A stretch of DNA of 64,000 nucleotides, from NCBI GenBank assembly GCA_029237695.1, contig CM055266.1, positions 113,725,370-113,789,369 of the forward strand, read 5' to 3'. Both the position numbers and the translations under genes were made by a program. The notes beneath the pieces are model-generated. The model did no database searches. It saw only the letters and a list, made by a program, of their open reading frames with translations, and was not told where the DNA came from. Origin of the DNA: Conchocele bisecta. Lineage: Eukaryota; Mollusca; Bivalvia; Lucinida; Thyasiridae. Within the stretch, counting starts at the first letter, position 1; every line of letters begins with the position of its first letter. This document shows positions 12,359-22,089 of the stretch, one piece after another.

Positions 12359-12620
12359 TATTCCCAAGAGACAAACTAGTCCATAGGCGATGTTGGTTCT
12401 GCCACCAGGTAAACCTTCAACCCGTATCCTACTGGAATCTCTTAACGTGTGTAAAGTCACCGAGCTCCATAACAACAATCTCTTCATACAAGAAAAAAAA
12501 CACAAATACGAATGTATAAAAATAATGCATTTGTAAAAAACATGGTAAAAATAAACTAGTGTCAGAACTCCAGATATCAAAATATTGTAGTTTTTTTCTC
12601 TCAGTTTTCTCCACATATAA

Positions 12621-12923
12621 TTAACCCTTGCAATGCTGAATTAAATTTGGTCGTCTGCTGTTAATTTTTTTAAATTAATATTTTCCCAACAAAAACATGG
12701 TCTAGCAGCACTTGAGAATCTTTTCTGATAGAAACTAGAGCAAGTGAACAGAAGATCGCGGATACCTCCGGCCACCGCCTGGACTGACAATAAAAACTTT
12801 AACGCAAATCTTACAGACGGACGAACTGATGGGTGGACTGACGAAAACCACGTTTTTATTCAGAAAAAAAATAAATATGAAAAAGCAGACGAAAATTCTC
12901 ATTTCCCGCATTCTAAGGGTTAA
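12621..12923. mobile_element. TTAA family H with an internal insertion
   Basis: Both TTAA ends are present (TTAACCCTTGCAATGC, TTCTAAGGGTTAA). The central palindrome is replaced near 12733-12845 by unrelated sequence containing ACGGACGAACTGATGG, reminiscent of the GGAC microsatellite of pearl-like elements. Confidence 0.6.
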
Positions 12924-13085
12924 ATGTCCAGAATATACTCCTGTGAAGATTCTAAACATCTAGAACTTGCACGTCTTGAAGAGAAATCAGCAGAAAACAA
13001 TAATGACCAAATAAAGTGGATATCTGGAGTGCTGGTCATACCAATATTATACCCACTTAAAACGAGAAACAAAATGACATGCTAT

Positions 13086-13250
13086 GCATCCAGTCTGTTC
13101 AGGATCTGCACTGTTCGCCACTCCATTAATGAAACACTCGCTATGCTTCTAACAAGCAATACAGATTGCGATCATTCGGGCTACAGGTGTGTGCTATTTG
13201 ATCAGACGTTACACTGGTCACAAATGTCATACGCCCAATTTCACACCAGT
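13086..13250. mobile_element. family A (TGTGGCTGTGACTGG) fragment
   Basis: CAGGATCTGCACTGTTCGCC, then GCTTCTAACAAGCAATA and CACTGGTCACAAATG are internal blocks of family A. Both termini are missing. Confidence 0.5.
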
Positions 13251-13348
13251 GAAAGCCACATATACGGCACAAGGCCTACACAGGTAGGGTCATGTGGGTA
13301 TGGAAGATTTCAAGGATATCACTCTTGACCAAATCCCGGATGATTGCC

Positions 13349-13519
13349 CAGGGATTCCACTGGCGATCGCCACTTTCGCAATTAGGAGATAAAAATAAAC
13401 AATTGGCGATAAAAAATTACAATTTTCGGGAAAAAAAAATCAAAAAAAATAATCTTTTTTTATTTATTTTTTTTTCGAAAATTGTAATTTTTTTTGAAGT
13501 GGCGATTTTTTAATCCCTG
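13349..13519. mobile_element. CAGGGATTCC MITE with perfect 6-bp duplication
   Basis: The element starts CAGGGATTCCACTGG and ends AATCCCTG. ATTGCC flanks it at 13343-13348 and 13520-13525. The interior has long A and T runs forming an arm pair. Confidence 0.85.
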
Positions 13520-13654
13520 ATTGCCGAATATTACAATTGATATCATCAGAGGCATAATGAGGCTCGCTCCCTCGTACTGTTTAACCCATTCCTTTCAGAA
13601 TACACCTTTACAGGTATGAAATTTATTAAATATTTTCTTTTTGTTTTAGGAGAT

Positions 13655-14274
13655 CAGAGCTCCAGATAAGCTGCGTATTTGCGTAAATTCCCAATTAAAA
13701 TTGCCAAAAACCCAATTGAGATCAGTAGCCTATTTCATCAACATTGCAAAGTATACTTTACTACCAAAGTATACTTTGAGGGAGTAATCATTTATTTTTC
13801 CTGAAATGCATTATTTCATATAGAACTAACAACTGCATATATTTTATGATTAAAAGTATGCAGAATTATTATACTGAATGTATTACATTATCACAGCCAA
13901 ATTGGCTGTGATAATGTAATAAATTCAGTATAATAAAAATTAATAAATTTATCATAAAATTGAAAATTTCTCCCTCAAAGTATACTTTGCTACTAAAGTA
14001 TACTTTGCAATGTTTATGAAATCGGCTACAGATGTAGCGAGTATCAAAAAGCAATAACAAATTTGTGGTACCTTTATCATGCCACAGAAAATATTTTTTA
14101 TTTTCCATGAAAACACATCTTGGTATTTCATTACAAAATGCCAAGACATGTTTTCATTTCGAAGCAAACTATTCAATAATTGCTGTCTGTTGATGTGTAA
14201 ACAGTAATGTGATTTTATTTTACCCTATTAAAATATTGAAATAACCAATTACTAATTCCTTATCTGGAGCCCTG
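13655..14274. mobile_element. CAGAGCTCCAG element E inside element J
   Basis: Ends are CAGAGCTCCAGATAAG and CTTATCTGGAGCCCTG. The flanks GGAGAT and TGAGAT are a 5/6 duplication. Family blocks CCAATTAAAATTGCC, ACAGACAGCAATTATTG and AAACAGTAATGTGATTTTA are present. It is interrupted by a family C element. Confidence 0.8.
13726..14028. mobile_element. family C foldback inside element E
   Basis: TAGCCTATTTCATCAACA and its inverted partner ATGAAATCGGCTA are flanked by CAG (13723-13725 and 14029-14031). Removing the element and one CAG restores a continuous E sequence. Confidence 0.85.
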
Positions 14275-14429
14275 TGAGATTATATGTTGTGACCATCATT
14301 TGAACAGACTCCACGAGACGGTTCAAATGATGGTCGCGGCATATACTTCGGAGCAAATAGAAGGAAAATATTTAAGATTTTCCATAAACATAATGGCGTA
14401 TCCTCAGCATGAAAGGGTTAATAGTACTT

Positions 14430-14570
14430 TTCTTCCACTGACCCCTTCAAAGTTCAATTGCCAAATCTTTCCAAGCCAATGGATAATGTATCTATTAACT
14501 ATGCAACTAAAGGGGTCAGTGGAAGAAGGGGGCTAACTTAGTCCCCTTCTTCCACCGACCCCTTCAATTC
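14430..14570. other. foldback around TTCTTCCACTGACCCC
   Basis: TTCTTCCACTGACCCCTTCA occurs, then its complement GGGGTCAGTGGAAGAAG, then a third copy CTTCTTCCACCGACCCC. The last two form a tight hairpin at about 14510-14568. Confidence 0.5.
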
Positions 14571-14994
14571 TCATCAACAAGATATAAATAAATGCAATTG
14601 ATGGAAACAAGTTTTGCCTGCTGTAAACAACAGACAAATATTTCGAGGCAAGTTTTACAAACAGTATTTGCCAGCAGTGAAAGGCAAGCCAAGTGGGTAT
14701 AATACGGTATCTGCACCTATCAGCCACTTTGCCCATTTGAACACAAGTTTCACAGCCACAGAACAGGTCTATGTGGAGGTCACATATTACCTATAACAGA
14801 TATACATAGTGGGCAAATGAATAGGTAGTTTCTGACCAATAACGCCAATGTTCAATACACAGGTTGTTTTTGAGGACTCGAGTACATGGTCAGACAATTA
14901 TGGTGCAAGTGTCATGTTTCAAGTTTGTACATACATGTATTTGTATATTTGTATTTGCACAAGCATTGTGTATTCTGTACCTAGCACTTTGGTA

Positions 14995-15172
14995 GTATGT
15001 TTGTTTGTTTGTTTATTGGTGTTTAACGGCCTATCAACAGCTAAGGTCATGTGAGGCCAGGCAAACGGGTTCAATTCCATTTGAACCTGCTGCATTGGGG
15101 GGAAAATCCCAAAATCAGAACGGAATATTTACATAGAGAAAAAATACATTCAGTCCTGAAATTAGATAGTAG
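14995..15172 (-). mobile_element. SINE-1, truncated head
   Basis: It runs from a (GTTT)n tail through GTGTTTAACGGCCTATCAAC to CAGTCCTGAAATTAG, then stops. The head half is absent. Confidence 0.65.
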
Positions 15173-15322
15173 TATGACCCAGGGGACAAAATTACCTTTA
15201 CAACAAAACAGCATAATGTCCAGCATAGCCAATACATCAACAACACAGTTCAATCAAGTAATGATTTCACTGCAATTGCTGATGGTACCCCACAGTGTGG
15301 TGGACATTGCCTTATGTATGTG

Positions 15323-15524
15323 CAGAGCTCCAGTTAAGGTGCGTAATTTGATCAACTTTGGGGGGAATTTTGTTATTTCTTCGCCAAAAATGGCAAGTTG
15401 GGAGTTCTTTAGAATCGTCTCATTGAGACGATTCTAAAGAACTCACACCTTGCCATTTTTGGTGAAGAACTAAGAAAAATACCTCGAATATTTGGTCAAA
15501 GTACGCATCTTAACTGGAGCTCTG
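15323..15524. mobile_element. CAGAGCTCCAG element G with perfect 6-bp duplication
   Basis: TATGTG lies at 15317-15322 and 15525-15530. Ends are CAGAGCTCCAGTTAAGGTGC and TTAACTGGAGCTCTG. The centre is the palindrome AGAATCGTCTCATTGAGACG. Confidence 0.85.
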
Positions 15525-15948
15525 TATGTGGATGATTTGCTTCCAGGTGTATAACCCATCAATAAATCCGCAGGTGTGTGTAGTCCACTCTTCAGGATAG
15601 TATGCCTCGCCGCATTGGAAAGTTTTCCCTAGAACAATACTTCCAACAACATACTGCAAACTTATGAAATTGTGATTATTCCCTATGTAATAAGGCATGC
15701 AGCTCCAGGAGAGACGAATAATTCATTCACTGGACCAGTAAAAAGGGAATCAATAGGTATAAGCACAAAACTAGTATTTGAGCAAGTAGTTGTCGGTTGT
15801 AAAGTTCGTAAAACTTCTTATCTGCGAATCATATGCAAACATCAATCAAACTGTTCCATTTCATGAAAAATATTTGAGTAGCACAGATAATAACAACAAT
15901 GTGACCTCTGCACAAACCTGCTGACATTCCTGTGGCTGTGGTACAGTG

Positions 15949-16020
15949 ATACCTCTCTAAACCAGACACCCTGGGGACCTAGGTCCCCAGGGTGTACGGT
16001 TTAGAGAAGTTTCATGGTAT
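15949..16020 (-). other. long hairpin just downstream of the stop codon
   Basis: Arms of about 36 nt meet at GGACCTAGGTCC: CTCTAAACCAGACACCCTGG pairs with CCAGGGTGTACGGTTTAGAG with few mismatches. It lies 12 nt beyond the stop codon of the FAM120A-like gene, so it should be in its 3' UTR. The same CTGGGGACC...CCCAGGGT motif is the monomer of the minisatellite at 37500-38998. Confidence 0.7.
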
Positions 16021-16032
16021 AACGATTGCTGG

Positions 16033-16228
16033 CTAGGCGGTGGTGACGCCCGCAGCAGTTTTGTCATCATCGGGGGTCTGTATTCCATTCTGCAGGATCA
16101 CCTTGCCGATCATGGCCACGCCCGAGCCATCGTCGGCGTCCTCAAATATGGCCTTTTCATCGTCGTCATCATCATCGTCTATACCGTACTTCACAGACAC
16201 GACCACCTCCCGACCCACGTCCTTGTCA
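16033..16228 (-). CDS. FAM120A: FAM120A-like, terminal coding exon (acidic tail and stop)
   Basis: This exon follows an acceptor read CTTCACTTGTAG. Its first base completes a glycine codon with the GG left by exon 18493-18647. It then encodes 64 residues and a TAG stop (16033-16035). The tail starts DKDVGREVVVSVKYG, then has seven consecutive aspartates, an EKAIFEDADDGSG segment and a short end, AAGVTTA. I do not recognise this acidic tail in vertebrate FAM120A, so it may be lineage-specific. Assignment to the gene rests on exact phase, strand and spacing. The poly-D tract is encoded by a mix of GAT and GAC, not by a pure trinucleotide run. Confidence 0.85.
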
Positions 16229-16274
16229 CTACAAGTGAAGGTCGTATAACATTGCAGATGAAGGTTGTGCGACA

Positions 16275-16565
16275 GACATTGTTTTGTTTGTTTATTGGTG
16301 TTTAACGGCCTATCAACAGCCAAGGTCATGTAAGGCCGGGCAAACAGGTTCAATCACGTTTTAACCTCTGCATTGGGGGGAAAATCCCAAAATCAGAAAG
16401 GAATATTTACATCGAGAAAAAATATATTGAGCCCTGAAATTAGAATAACCCCCGACCTTGTGCCAGGTTCTCACCACACTGGAGTCACTTAGCGTTAGGG
16501 TAGGTTTTGAAGTCACAACCTTCAGCATTGAAGTCCTATAGTCTGCCCCTGATCCACAGCCCATC
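16275..16565 (-). mobile_element. SINE-1, partial, in the last intron
   Basis: The tail is TTTGTTTGTTTATTGG, followed by GTGTTTAACGGCCTATCAAC. After CACACTGGAGTCACTTAG it fuses to a block of SINE-2 type (CACAGCCCATCCCTAC), so it may be chimeric. Confidence 0.6.
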
Positions 16566-16647
16566 CCTACAGATGGAGGGAATTTAATTTGATGATGATG
16601 AATGGAAAGTAAGCTCATTGGCAATTATGTTTTCCAACATTTCTCAG

Positions 16648-16880
16648 TTAACCCTTTCAACACTACAGGCATGTGTAGTGGTATTGGCAAATAGTGTAGA
16701 TCCAGATGAGCTGGCTTGTCACAAGCCGTCTCATCAGGCTCTGCACTTTTTGCATTTCATATTTTTGAGAACAACCCCCCCCCCCCACCTCCTGCTATAA
16801 ATGAATTAGTCTGAATATCATTTTGCGACGTTGGTTGCAAAATTAACATATCTTATCCATTCCAGTTACTTAGGGGTGAA
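16648..16880. mobile_element. TTAA foldback family B
   Basis: It starts TTAACCCTTTCAACACTAC and includes GATCCAGATGAGCTGG and its partner, then ends TTACTTAGGGGTGAAAAGG without a clean right TTAA. Confidence 0.65.
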
Positions 16881-17099
16881 AAGGCCAAGAGTGAAAAAAA
16901 TACTGTACACAGAAACATCAACATTAGAAAGAATATGGAACTGGTCATGCACTGTGGAATACACTGTGGCATTTGCTCTAGCGACCAAGAATGTCAGAAA
17001 CAAACTAGAAATGTGGCCTGTCGGCACACGAATACCCCCACTGGCAGCCATAGAAAACGAGGCATTTTTGATTATAAGCCATTTAGCCGAGCGATAAGG

Positions 17100-17787
17100 T
17101 TTCAAACGCATCAAGTCTGTGATCTTGAACCTGGGCATCAAGTATGTGACCTTGACCCTGGGCATAGTGTGATAATCCATGCATCGGTGTAGAAGATATA
17201 GAGCGGAAGGGAATTTCAATAGGTTTGACCTTTGACCTTCAACTGTGACCTTGACCTTGGACGTAGGTGCGTGGTTATTGATCGCGACACACCTTGTCAT
17301 CATGAGAAACATTTGTGCCAAGCCATTTGATAATCCATGCATCGGTGTAGAAGATATATAGAGGAAGGGAATTTCAATAGGTTTGACCTTTGACCTTCAA
17401 CTGTGACCTTGACCTTGGATGTAGATGTGTGGTTATTGATTGCGACACACCTTCTCATCATGAGAAACATTTGTGCCAAGCCATTTGATAATCCATGCAT
17501 CGGTGTAGAAGATATAGAGCGGAAGGGAATTTCGATAGGTTTGACCATTGACCTTCAACTGTGACCTTGACCTTGGACGTAGGTGTGTGGTTTGGTTATT
17601 GATCGCGACACACCTTCTCATCATGAGAAACATTTGTGCCAAGCCATTTGATAATCCATGTATGGGTGTAGAAGATATAGAGCGGAAGGGAATTTCCAAC
17701 AGACCGAGACCGACCGACCGACCGACCGACCGACCGACAAGCTGACTCCTATATACCCCCTCAAACTTTGTTTGTGGGGGTATAATT
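17100..17787 (+). repeat. pearl-like tandem array with GACC microsatellite and end hairpin
   Basis: Units start at 17171, 17329, 17487 and 17650 (periods 158-163 bp) with GATAATCCATGCATCGGTGT. Each full unit contains TGACCTTGACCTTGGA. The last unit runs into a (GACC)n tract at about 17703-17738 and then a hairpin, ATACCCCCTC with GTGGGGGTATAA. This core-repeat, microsatellite, hairpin order is that of bivalve pearl elements, which are regarded as non-autonomous Helentron-type elements. Confidence 0.75.
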
Positions 17788-17837
17788 AGCAATTAATTGA
17801 ATTAAATTTGTAGTTGGGATTTGAGAAATTGGGTTAT

Positions 17838-17980
17838 TATGGGCTATGCGACCAGTGTAGCCCCAGATCAGCCTGCGCATTCGCGATCAGGGTATACACT
17901 GTTCGCCAATCAGTCAATGAAACATAAATCATGCCTCTAGCAGACAGTATAGATCATTTATCAAAGCTACACGAGTGTGT
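17838..17980. mobile_element. family A fragment
   Basis: GCGACCAGTGTAGCC, GATCAGCCTGCGCATTCG and CACTGTTCGCCAATCA are internal family A blocks. Another piece of the right end (CAAGCCCCATTTCTCCAGCC) lies at 18419-18470 after an intervening SINE. Confidence 0.55.
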
Positions 17981-17997
17981 TTATTTGTTAAACAATG

Positions 17998-18393
17998 TTT
18001 GTTTGTTTATTGGTGTTTAACGGCCTATTAACAGCTAAGGTCATGTAAGGCCGGGCAAACGGGTTCAATCCCATTTTAACCTGCTGCATTGGGGGGAAAA
18101 TCCCAAAATCAGAACGGAATATTTACATCGAGATAAAATATATTCAGCCCTGAAATTAGAATAAACCTGACTTGGTGCCAGGTCCATGCCACACCAAACT
18201 CACTTGGCCCCTTCCCCTAAAATAGGATTATGAATAATCGTAATACTCACATAAGGGGTATAACCAGATTCAACTGTCGCATACAAAATGCAAAGACGTA
18301 TGTGAGGGCCAAACCACGTCTCCAGTCAGAATTCCGGTAAGGATGAACCCTGATCGTTAAATTACCCATCGCATGCTCCCACCTGCCACCCAC
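17998..18393 (-). mobile_element. full-length SINE-1 inserted in a family A element
   Basis: It runs from tail GTTTGTTTATTGG to head CACCTGCCACCCAC. Family A blocks on either side (17838-17980 and 18394-18470) suggest that it split a family A copy. Confidence 0.7.
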
Positions 18394-18492
18394 GAGTGTG
18401 ATAGCGGATTAAGATTTAGACTGGTCACAAAAACCCACAAGCCCCATTTCTCCAGCCACAGCAACATTTGCCAAAGAGTGAAAGTACTCTAC

Positions 18493-18647
18493 CCGGAAGC
18501 ATCAACAGTCATGCCGCGTCCCTTGGCCGGTGTGGCTTTGTTGTTCTTCTTTGGTTTCACGCTTGGATTGGGCCGGGCACGCACGCCTGGTCGCCGGATT
18601 CCGTGGACTACACCCCGGGTTGGTCGTCCGTAGTACATTCTCTCTGG
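18493..18647 (-). CDS. FAM120A: FAM120A-like, Arg/Lys-rich exon
   Basis: The acceptor reads TCCTACTTGCAG and the donor GTAGAG. The exon starts in phase 0 with PERMYYGRPTRG and leaves two bases (GG). It encodes 51 residues that are strongly basic (VHGIRRPGVRARPNPSVKPK, then KKNNK and AKGRGM). In vertebrate FAM120A the equivalent C-terminal region is Arg/Gly-rich and lies in the part reported to bind RNA. Reading through the donor would meet an immediate in-frame TAG, so this could also serve as an alternative, shorter C terminus. Confidence 0.85.
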
Positions 18648-18659
18648 CTGCAAGTAGGA

Positions 18660-18862
18660 AGTGAAAGTGTTTAATGTCCCAGCAACAGCTAAGGTCATAT
18701 AGAGACAGGAGAGACCACAGTTTAAAGTCTCATCCGACAGACCAGTGGGATGGAAATACATGTACTATGAAAGTATTTTTGATGCCTAAGGCTGGTTTGA
18801 ACCCACAACCTCTGGATTGGAAGTCAGGTGTTCTAACCCCAAGGCCACAACCCATCCCGTGC
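18660..18862 (-). mobile_element. SINE-2, tRNA-derived, complete
   Basis: On the minus strand the head reads GTGGCCTTGGGGTTAGAAC (A-box region) and GGTTGTGGGTTCAAACC (B-box region). The distal half is the complement of GTTTAATGTCCCAGCAACAG and AGGTCATATAGAGACAGG. That core resembles the conserved central domain of animal MetaSINE-type elements. This is inference from memory of the domain, not a search. Confidence 0.7.
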
Positions 18863-19640
18863 AAGTAGAAGGGGTTCTGTTCTTAAACTTTCATTTCAAC
18901 TTTTGCTGAGTCACATAGGCTAGCTATCATTTTAATAAAGACTATATGACCGTTATTAATTTCAAATGATGCGACAGGTGTGCAACTGAGAATAAGTTAT
19001 GCTAATTAAATCGCTTACATCTAATTACGACAAGTTATTAAACGGTGCACCAAAGCAAGCCGCGGGATGTACTTACCAAGAAGATAATTACTTCCCTTTA
19101 AATATCATTTCCAAAACAAGGTTGGGTTCAAAAACAATAACAACAATATGAGACATAACAACATAAGTTTAATTGCTTATTTCTTTGCCCTTTTTACACA
19201 ATTTTGTATTGATAAAAAGGGGATCCACGCCACGATCGTGCAATAGCAAATTGTCAGGTAGAAGTGTGTATATACAGTCAGCCAAGGCCATGTGTTTTCT
19301 ATGCATGCGTATAGATTACAATAGAATGCAAAATACTGTACATGAACAAAATTGTTGTGAAAGGATACAAATGTTTCGACCCTTGGAATAACGACCACGT
19401 GTGAACAAAGACCACTTTGGCCACTTCACTTGGCCGGTCGTTGTTCACAGGTTTGACTGTATTTTAAAATCTTTATCGTCTTGCTCCGTCACATAGTCGG
19501 GAGTACAATCTAATCATTTTACTGTGTGCATGGCGAACAGCGTATGCCCTGATCAGACTGATAAGCGGACTGCATGGATGAGCAGGCTGGTCTGGCTATA
19601 TTACTTGCAAACATCAACTCCATTTTCTCAGCCAGAAGCT
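18863..19640. other. no gene; degenerate foldback near 19380-19465
   Basis: AACGACCACGTGTGAAC and CCGGTCGTTGTTCACAGG form an imperfect inverted pair. Nothing else is recognised in this part of the intron. Confidence 0.4.
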
Positions 19641-19644
19641 CAAA

Positions 19645-19884
19645 TGTGGCTGTGACTGGAGAAATGGGGCTTACAGGTCTTACAACCAGTAGAGATCCAG
19701 ATCAGCCTGTGCATGCGCACAGCCTGATCAGGATCTGCACTGTTCGCCATCAATCAATTGATGATGCATCAGGCTTAAAACAAGCAATGTAGATTGTTAT
19801 CAGGCTACAGGAGTGTAATTTGTTCAGCAGCTACACTGGTCACAAATCCCATAAGCCCCATTTCTCCAGTCACAGCTACAAATA
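19645..19884. mobile_element. family A (TGTGGCTGTGACTGG) element, near complete
   Basis: The left end TGTGGCTGTGACTGGAGAAA and right end TTTCTCCAGTCACAGC are inverted. Inner blocks GATCCAGATCAGCCTG and CTGATCAGGATCTGC also pair. It is a non-coding DNA-transposon derivative. Confidence 0.75.
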
Positions 19885-20010
19885 TGTCAGTTGTTATTAA
19901 GTTATTACAGAGTTCTGTATCATGTATGACAAGAGAATAGGCGGTTATAATGAACTGTTTTTAGAACATTACTATTTTGGTTCAATTTTGTAAATAAAGC
20001 TCAGACTTAC

Positions 20011-20098
20011 AGGCATGCCATACATGGGAACTGGTGGTCCCACGCGGCCACCCATCTGTCGGCCTATCCCACCGTACATCATGCCTCGTGCGGCTCCT
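20011..20098 (-). CDS. FAM120A: FAM120A-like, Gly/Met-rich exon
   Basis: The acceptor is TGTGATTGACAG and the donor GTAAGT (perfect consensus). The first base completes an arginine codon with CG from exon 21312-21462. The exon then encodes 29 residues, GAARGMMYGGIGRQMGGRVG and PPVPMYGMP, ending in phase 0. Vertebrate FAM120A has a comparable RG/GG stretch after the V-S-V-G-G segment. Confidence 0.88.
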
Positions 20099-20217
20099 CT
20101 GTCAATCACAAAACATAAGGATTAAGTTTATTAAAGCAAGGACAATGCAATTTATTGCAAAGAAGACCACTGGCAAAGGAATAGAATGGTAAATGAACAT
20201 AGAAAACTAATTTAGCA

Positions 20218-20459
20218 TTAACCCTTAGACCGATACTCACAACAATTGTCGTCTGTTGTTGCTTTTATATCTACTTATTTCCCAATAAAAACATGGTTTA
20301 ACAGCACTTCAGAATCATTTCCAATGGAAATGATTCTGAAGTGCTGTCAAACCATGTTGTAAATTATTCTAAAGTGCTGTCAAAGCATGTTTTTGATGAT
20401 ACAACTGGAAAATAGAAAATAAACAGCAGACAACAACAAAATTAAGATAGCTGGGTTAA
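20218..20459. mobile_element. TTAA foldback family H, intact
   Basis: TTAACCCTTAGACCG lies at the left and GCTGGGTTAA at the right, with TTAA at both ends. The centre is ATTTCCAATGGAAAT. A second half-palindrome (TTATTCTAAAGTGCTGTCAA) is duplicated on the right arm, as also at 39298-39420. Confidence 0.7.
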
Positions 20460-20910
20460 CTACTGGTTAACTAAGAACGTTTTGATCTAATTTAGATAAG
20501 CAATTATTGATAGCCAACTTGATGACTAGGTAACAAGCTTTGTATTGGCAGAATACGTACGGCCTCATAATGTAATGTCCTAACGGCACTGACCCAATAC
20601 AAATATCCGGGGTACAACAAATTGAAAATGGACGTTTCATTGGTCGAATGGATTCGCAGGACATTACCGAATGACGTCCGCGGAAACAAGTCTGTGTTCT
20701 TTTCGAATAAAATCATATTATACTTGCTCATTCTATAGCCTAAAACCTTACATGATAAATGGAATACCTGCGTAGTGTATGTTGACATCAAGTTTATCAG
20801 GCTCAGCTCTCGCGAATGGTAGGAATTCCTAGTTTCCAGGTTTCCTAGTCTTGCCTGATAAACTTCATATCAACAGTCATTAGCCTGGTATTCTCTATGT
20901 AATGACAATA

Positions 20911-21240
20911 GCTGGAATGGCTTTTGATATGTTAATTTTGCAACCAATCCAATAGTCACAAAATTATTTTTTTCAGTCCATTTAAGAAAAGAGGGTTGGG
21001 TGTTTTTGTTCTCAACAATATTATAATTACTAGCAAAAAGTGCAGATCCTGATCGCTCATCTGGATCTACACTTTTTGCAAATACCACAATACAGGCCTG
21101 TGGTGTTGAAAAAGGTTAACTGGAATTTGAGACCCAAAAAGTACAGATCTTGATGAGACGGCTCGTCATGAGCCGGCTCATCTGGATCTATACTTTTTGC
21201 AAATACCACTTTACAGGCATGTGGTGATGAAAAGGTTAAC
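20911..21240. mobile_element. family B element with duplicated right half
   Basis: Two right ends, AAAAAGGTTAACTGGAATTT and AAAAGGTTAACTGGAATTT, occur 121 bp apart (about 21118 and 21239). Each is preceded by TCATCTGGATCTA. The second unit holds the palindrome GACGGCTCGTCATGAGCC. Confidence 0.65.
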
Positions 21241-21311
21241 TGGAATTTGAGATACATTAGGCCAAAGTGTAGACAGGGAGAGAGAAGATATGATTAGCGA
21301 GCATGTCTTAC

Positions 21312-21462
21312 CGCCTGCCGCCGCCTACAGAGGTGACGCGTGGTGACATTGCAGCATTGCCCCGCCCGCCACGCCCACTGGCCGACAGGTTTGGCCCCCA
21401 ACTGCCCACCACCACTCCCGCTATCTCCAGCTGACCGCCGCGACCATCAACCGGCGACCGCC
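21312..21462 (-). CDS. FAM120A: FAM120A-like, QLEIAGVVVG / RGG exon
   Basis: The acceptor is CGACTATTTCAG and the donor GTAAGA. Two bases GG complete a glycine with the G left by exon 32034-32289, then RSPVDGRGGQLEIAGVVVGS follows. Human FAM120A has a closely similar G-K-L-E-I-A-G-T-V-V-G-H-W segment followed by RGRGGRG and a V-S-V-G-G motif. Here GRGGRGN and VTSVGGGR occupy the same order. The similarity fixes both family and reading frame. The region is part of the RNA-binding C-terminal half in the family. Confidence 0.95.
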
Positions 21463-21675
21463 CTGAAATAGTCGAGGAATAGCTTCTTCTCAATGTGGAC
21501 ACAGGCTAAGGGATGGAATGTTTGTACACAACTGCCTGCACAAATCTTGCCTAGATGTCAACGTTTCTGAACCTCTATTGGCTATCTCAACTCGCAATCA
21601 AGAAGTTTGATGCCAATCAAGCCGCTTGATTTCAAACACAATATTCAAGTATTTTGAAGCAAAAACAAATACAGA

Positions 21676-22061
21676 CAGCGCTCCAAATAAGGAATTAGTA
21701 ATTGAGTATTTTCACTCCATCATGTCTGAAGCAATTGGGTATTTCAATATTTTAATTGGGTAAAATAAAATCACACTACTGTTTACACATCAACAGACAG
21801 CAATTATTGAATAGTTTGCTTCGAAATGAAAACATGTCTTGGCATTTCATTAGAATTGTCTCCTTGGAATACCAAGATGTGTTTTCATGGAAAATAAGAA
21901 AAACATGCTATATTTGTGGTCTGTTTATTGTTTTCCGCAGCATGATAAAGGTACCACAAATTTGTTATTGCTTTTTGACACTCGCTACTTCTGATTTCAA
22001 TTGGGTTTTTGGCAATTTTAATTGGGTATTTACGCAAATACGCAGCTTATCTGGAGCTCTG
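21676..22061. mobile_element. CAGAGCTCCAG element E, perfect 6-bp duplication
   Basis: TACAGA flanks it at 21670-21675 and 22062-22067. The ends are CAGCGCTCCAAATAAGG (mutated) and CTTATCTGGAGCTCTG. Family blocks CATCAACAGACAGCAATTAT and TTACGCAAATACGCAGC are present. Confidence 0.85.
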
Positions 22062-22089
22062 TACAGATATTGGCAAGATTAGTGCAGGC

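Larger units (their letters stand above)
13581..14421. mobile_element. TTAA element J, host of two nested insertions
   Basis: Segments 13581-13654 and 14275-14421 together align, block for block, with the reverse complement of the uninterrupted copy at 27741-27969. Ends are TTAACCCATTCC and CATGAAAGGGTTAA. The CAGAG element 13655-14274 sits inside it. Confidence 0.8.

Noticed and set aside
17171..17787. A CRISPR array
   Set aside because: Whole units of about 160 bp are repeated without unique spacers, in a eukaryotic intron.
18660..18862. A tRNA gene in the GTGGCCTTGGGG ... GGTTCAAACC segment
   Set aside because: It is the head of SINE-2, attached to the SINE core, and copies recur elsewhere.
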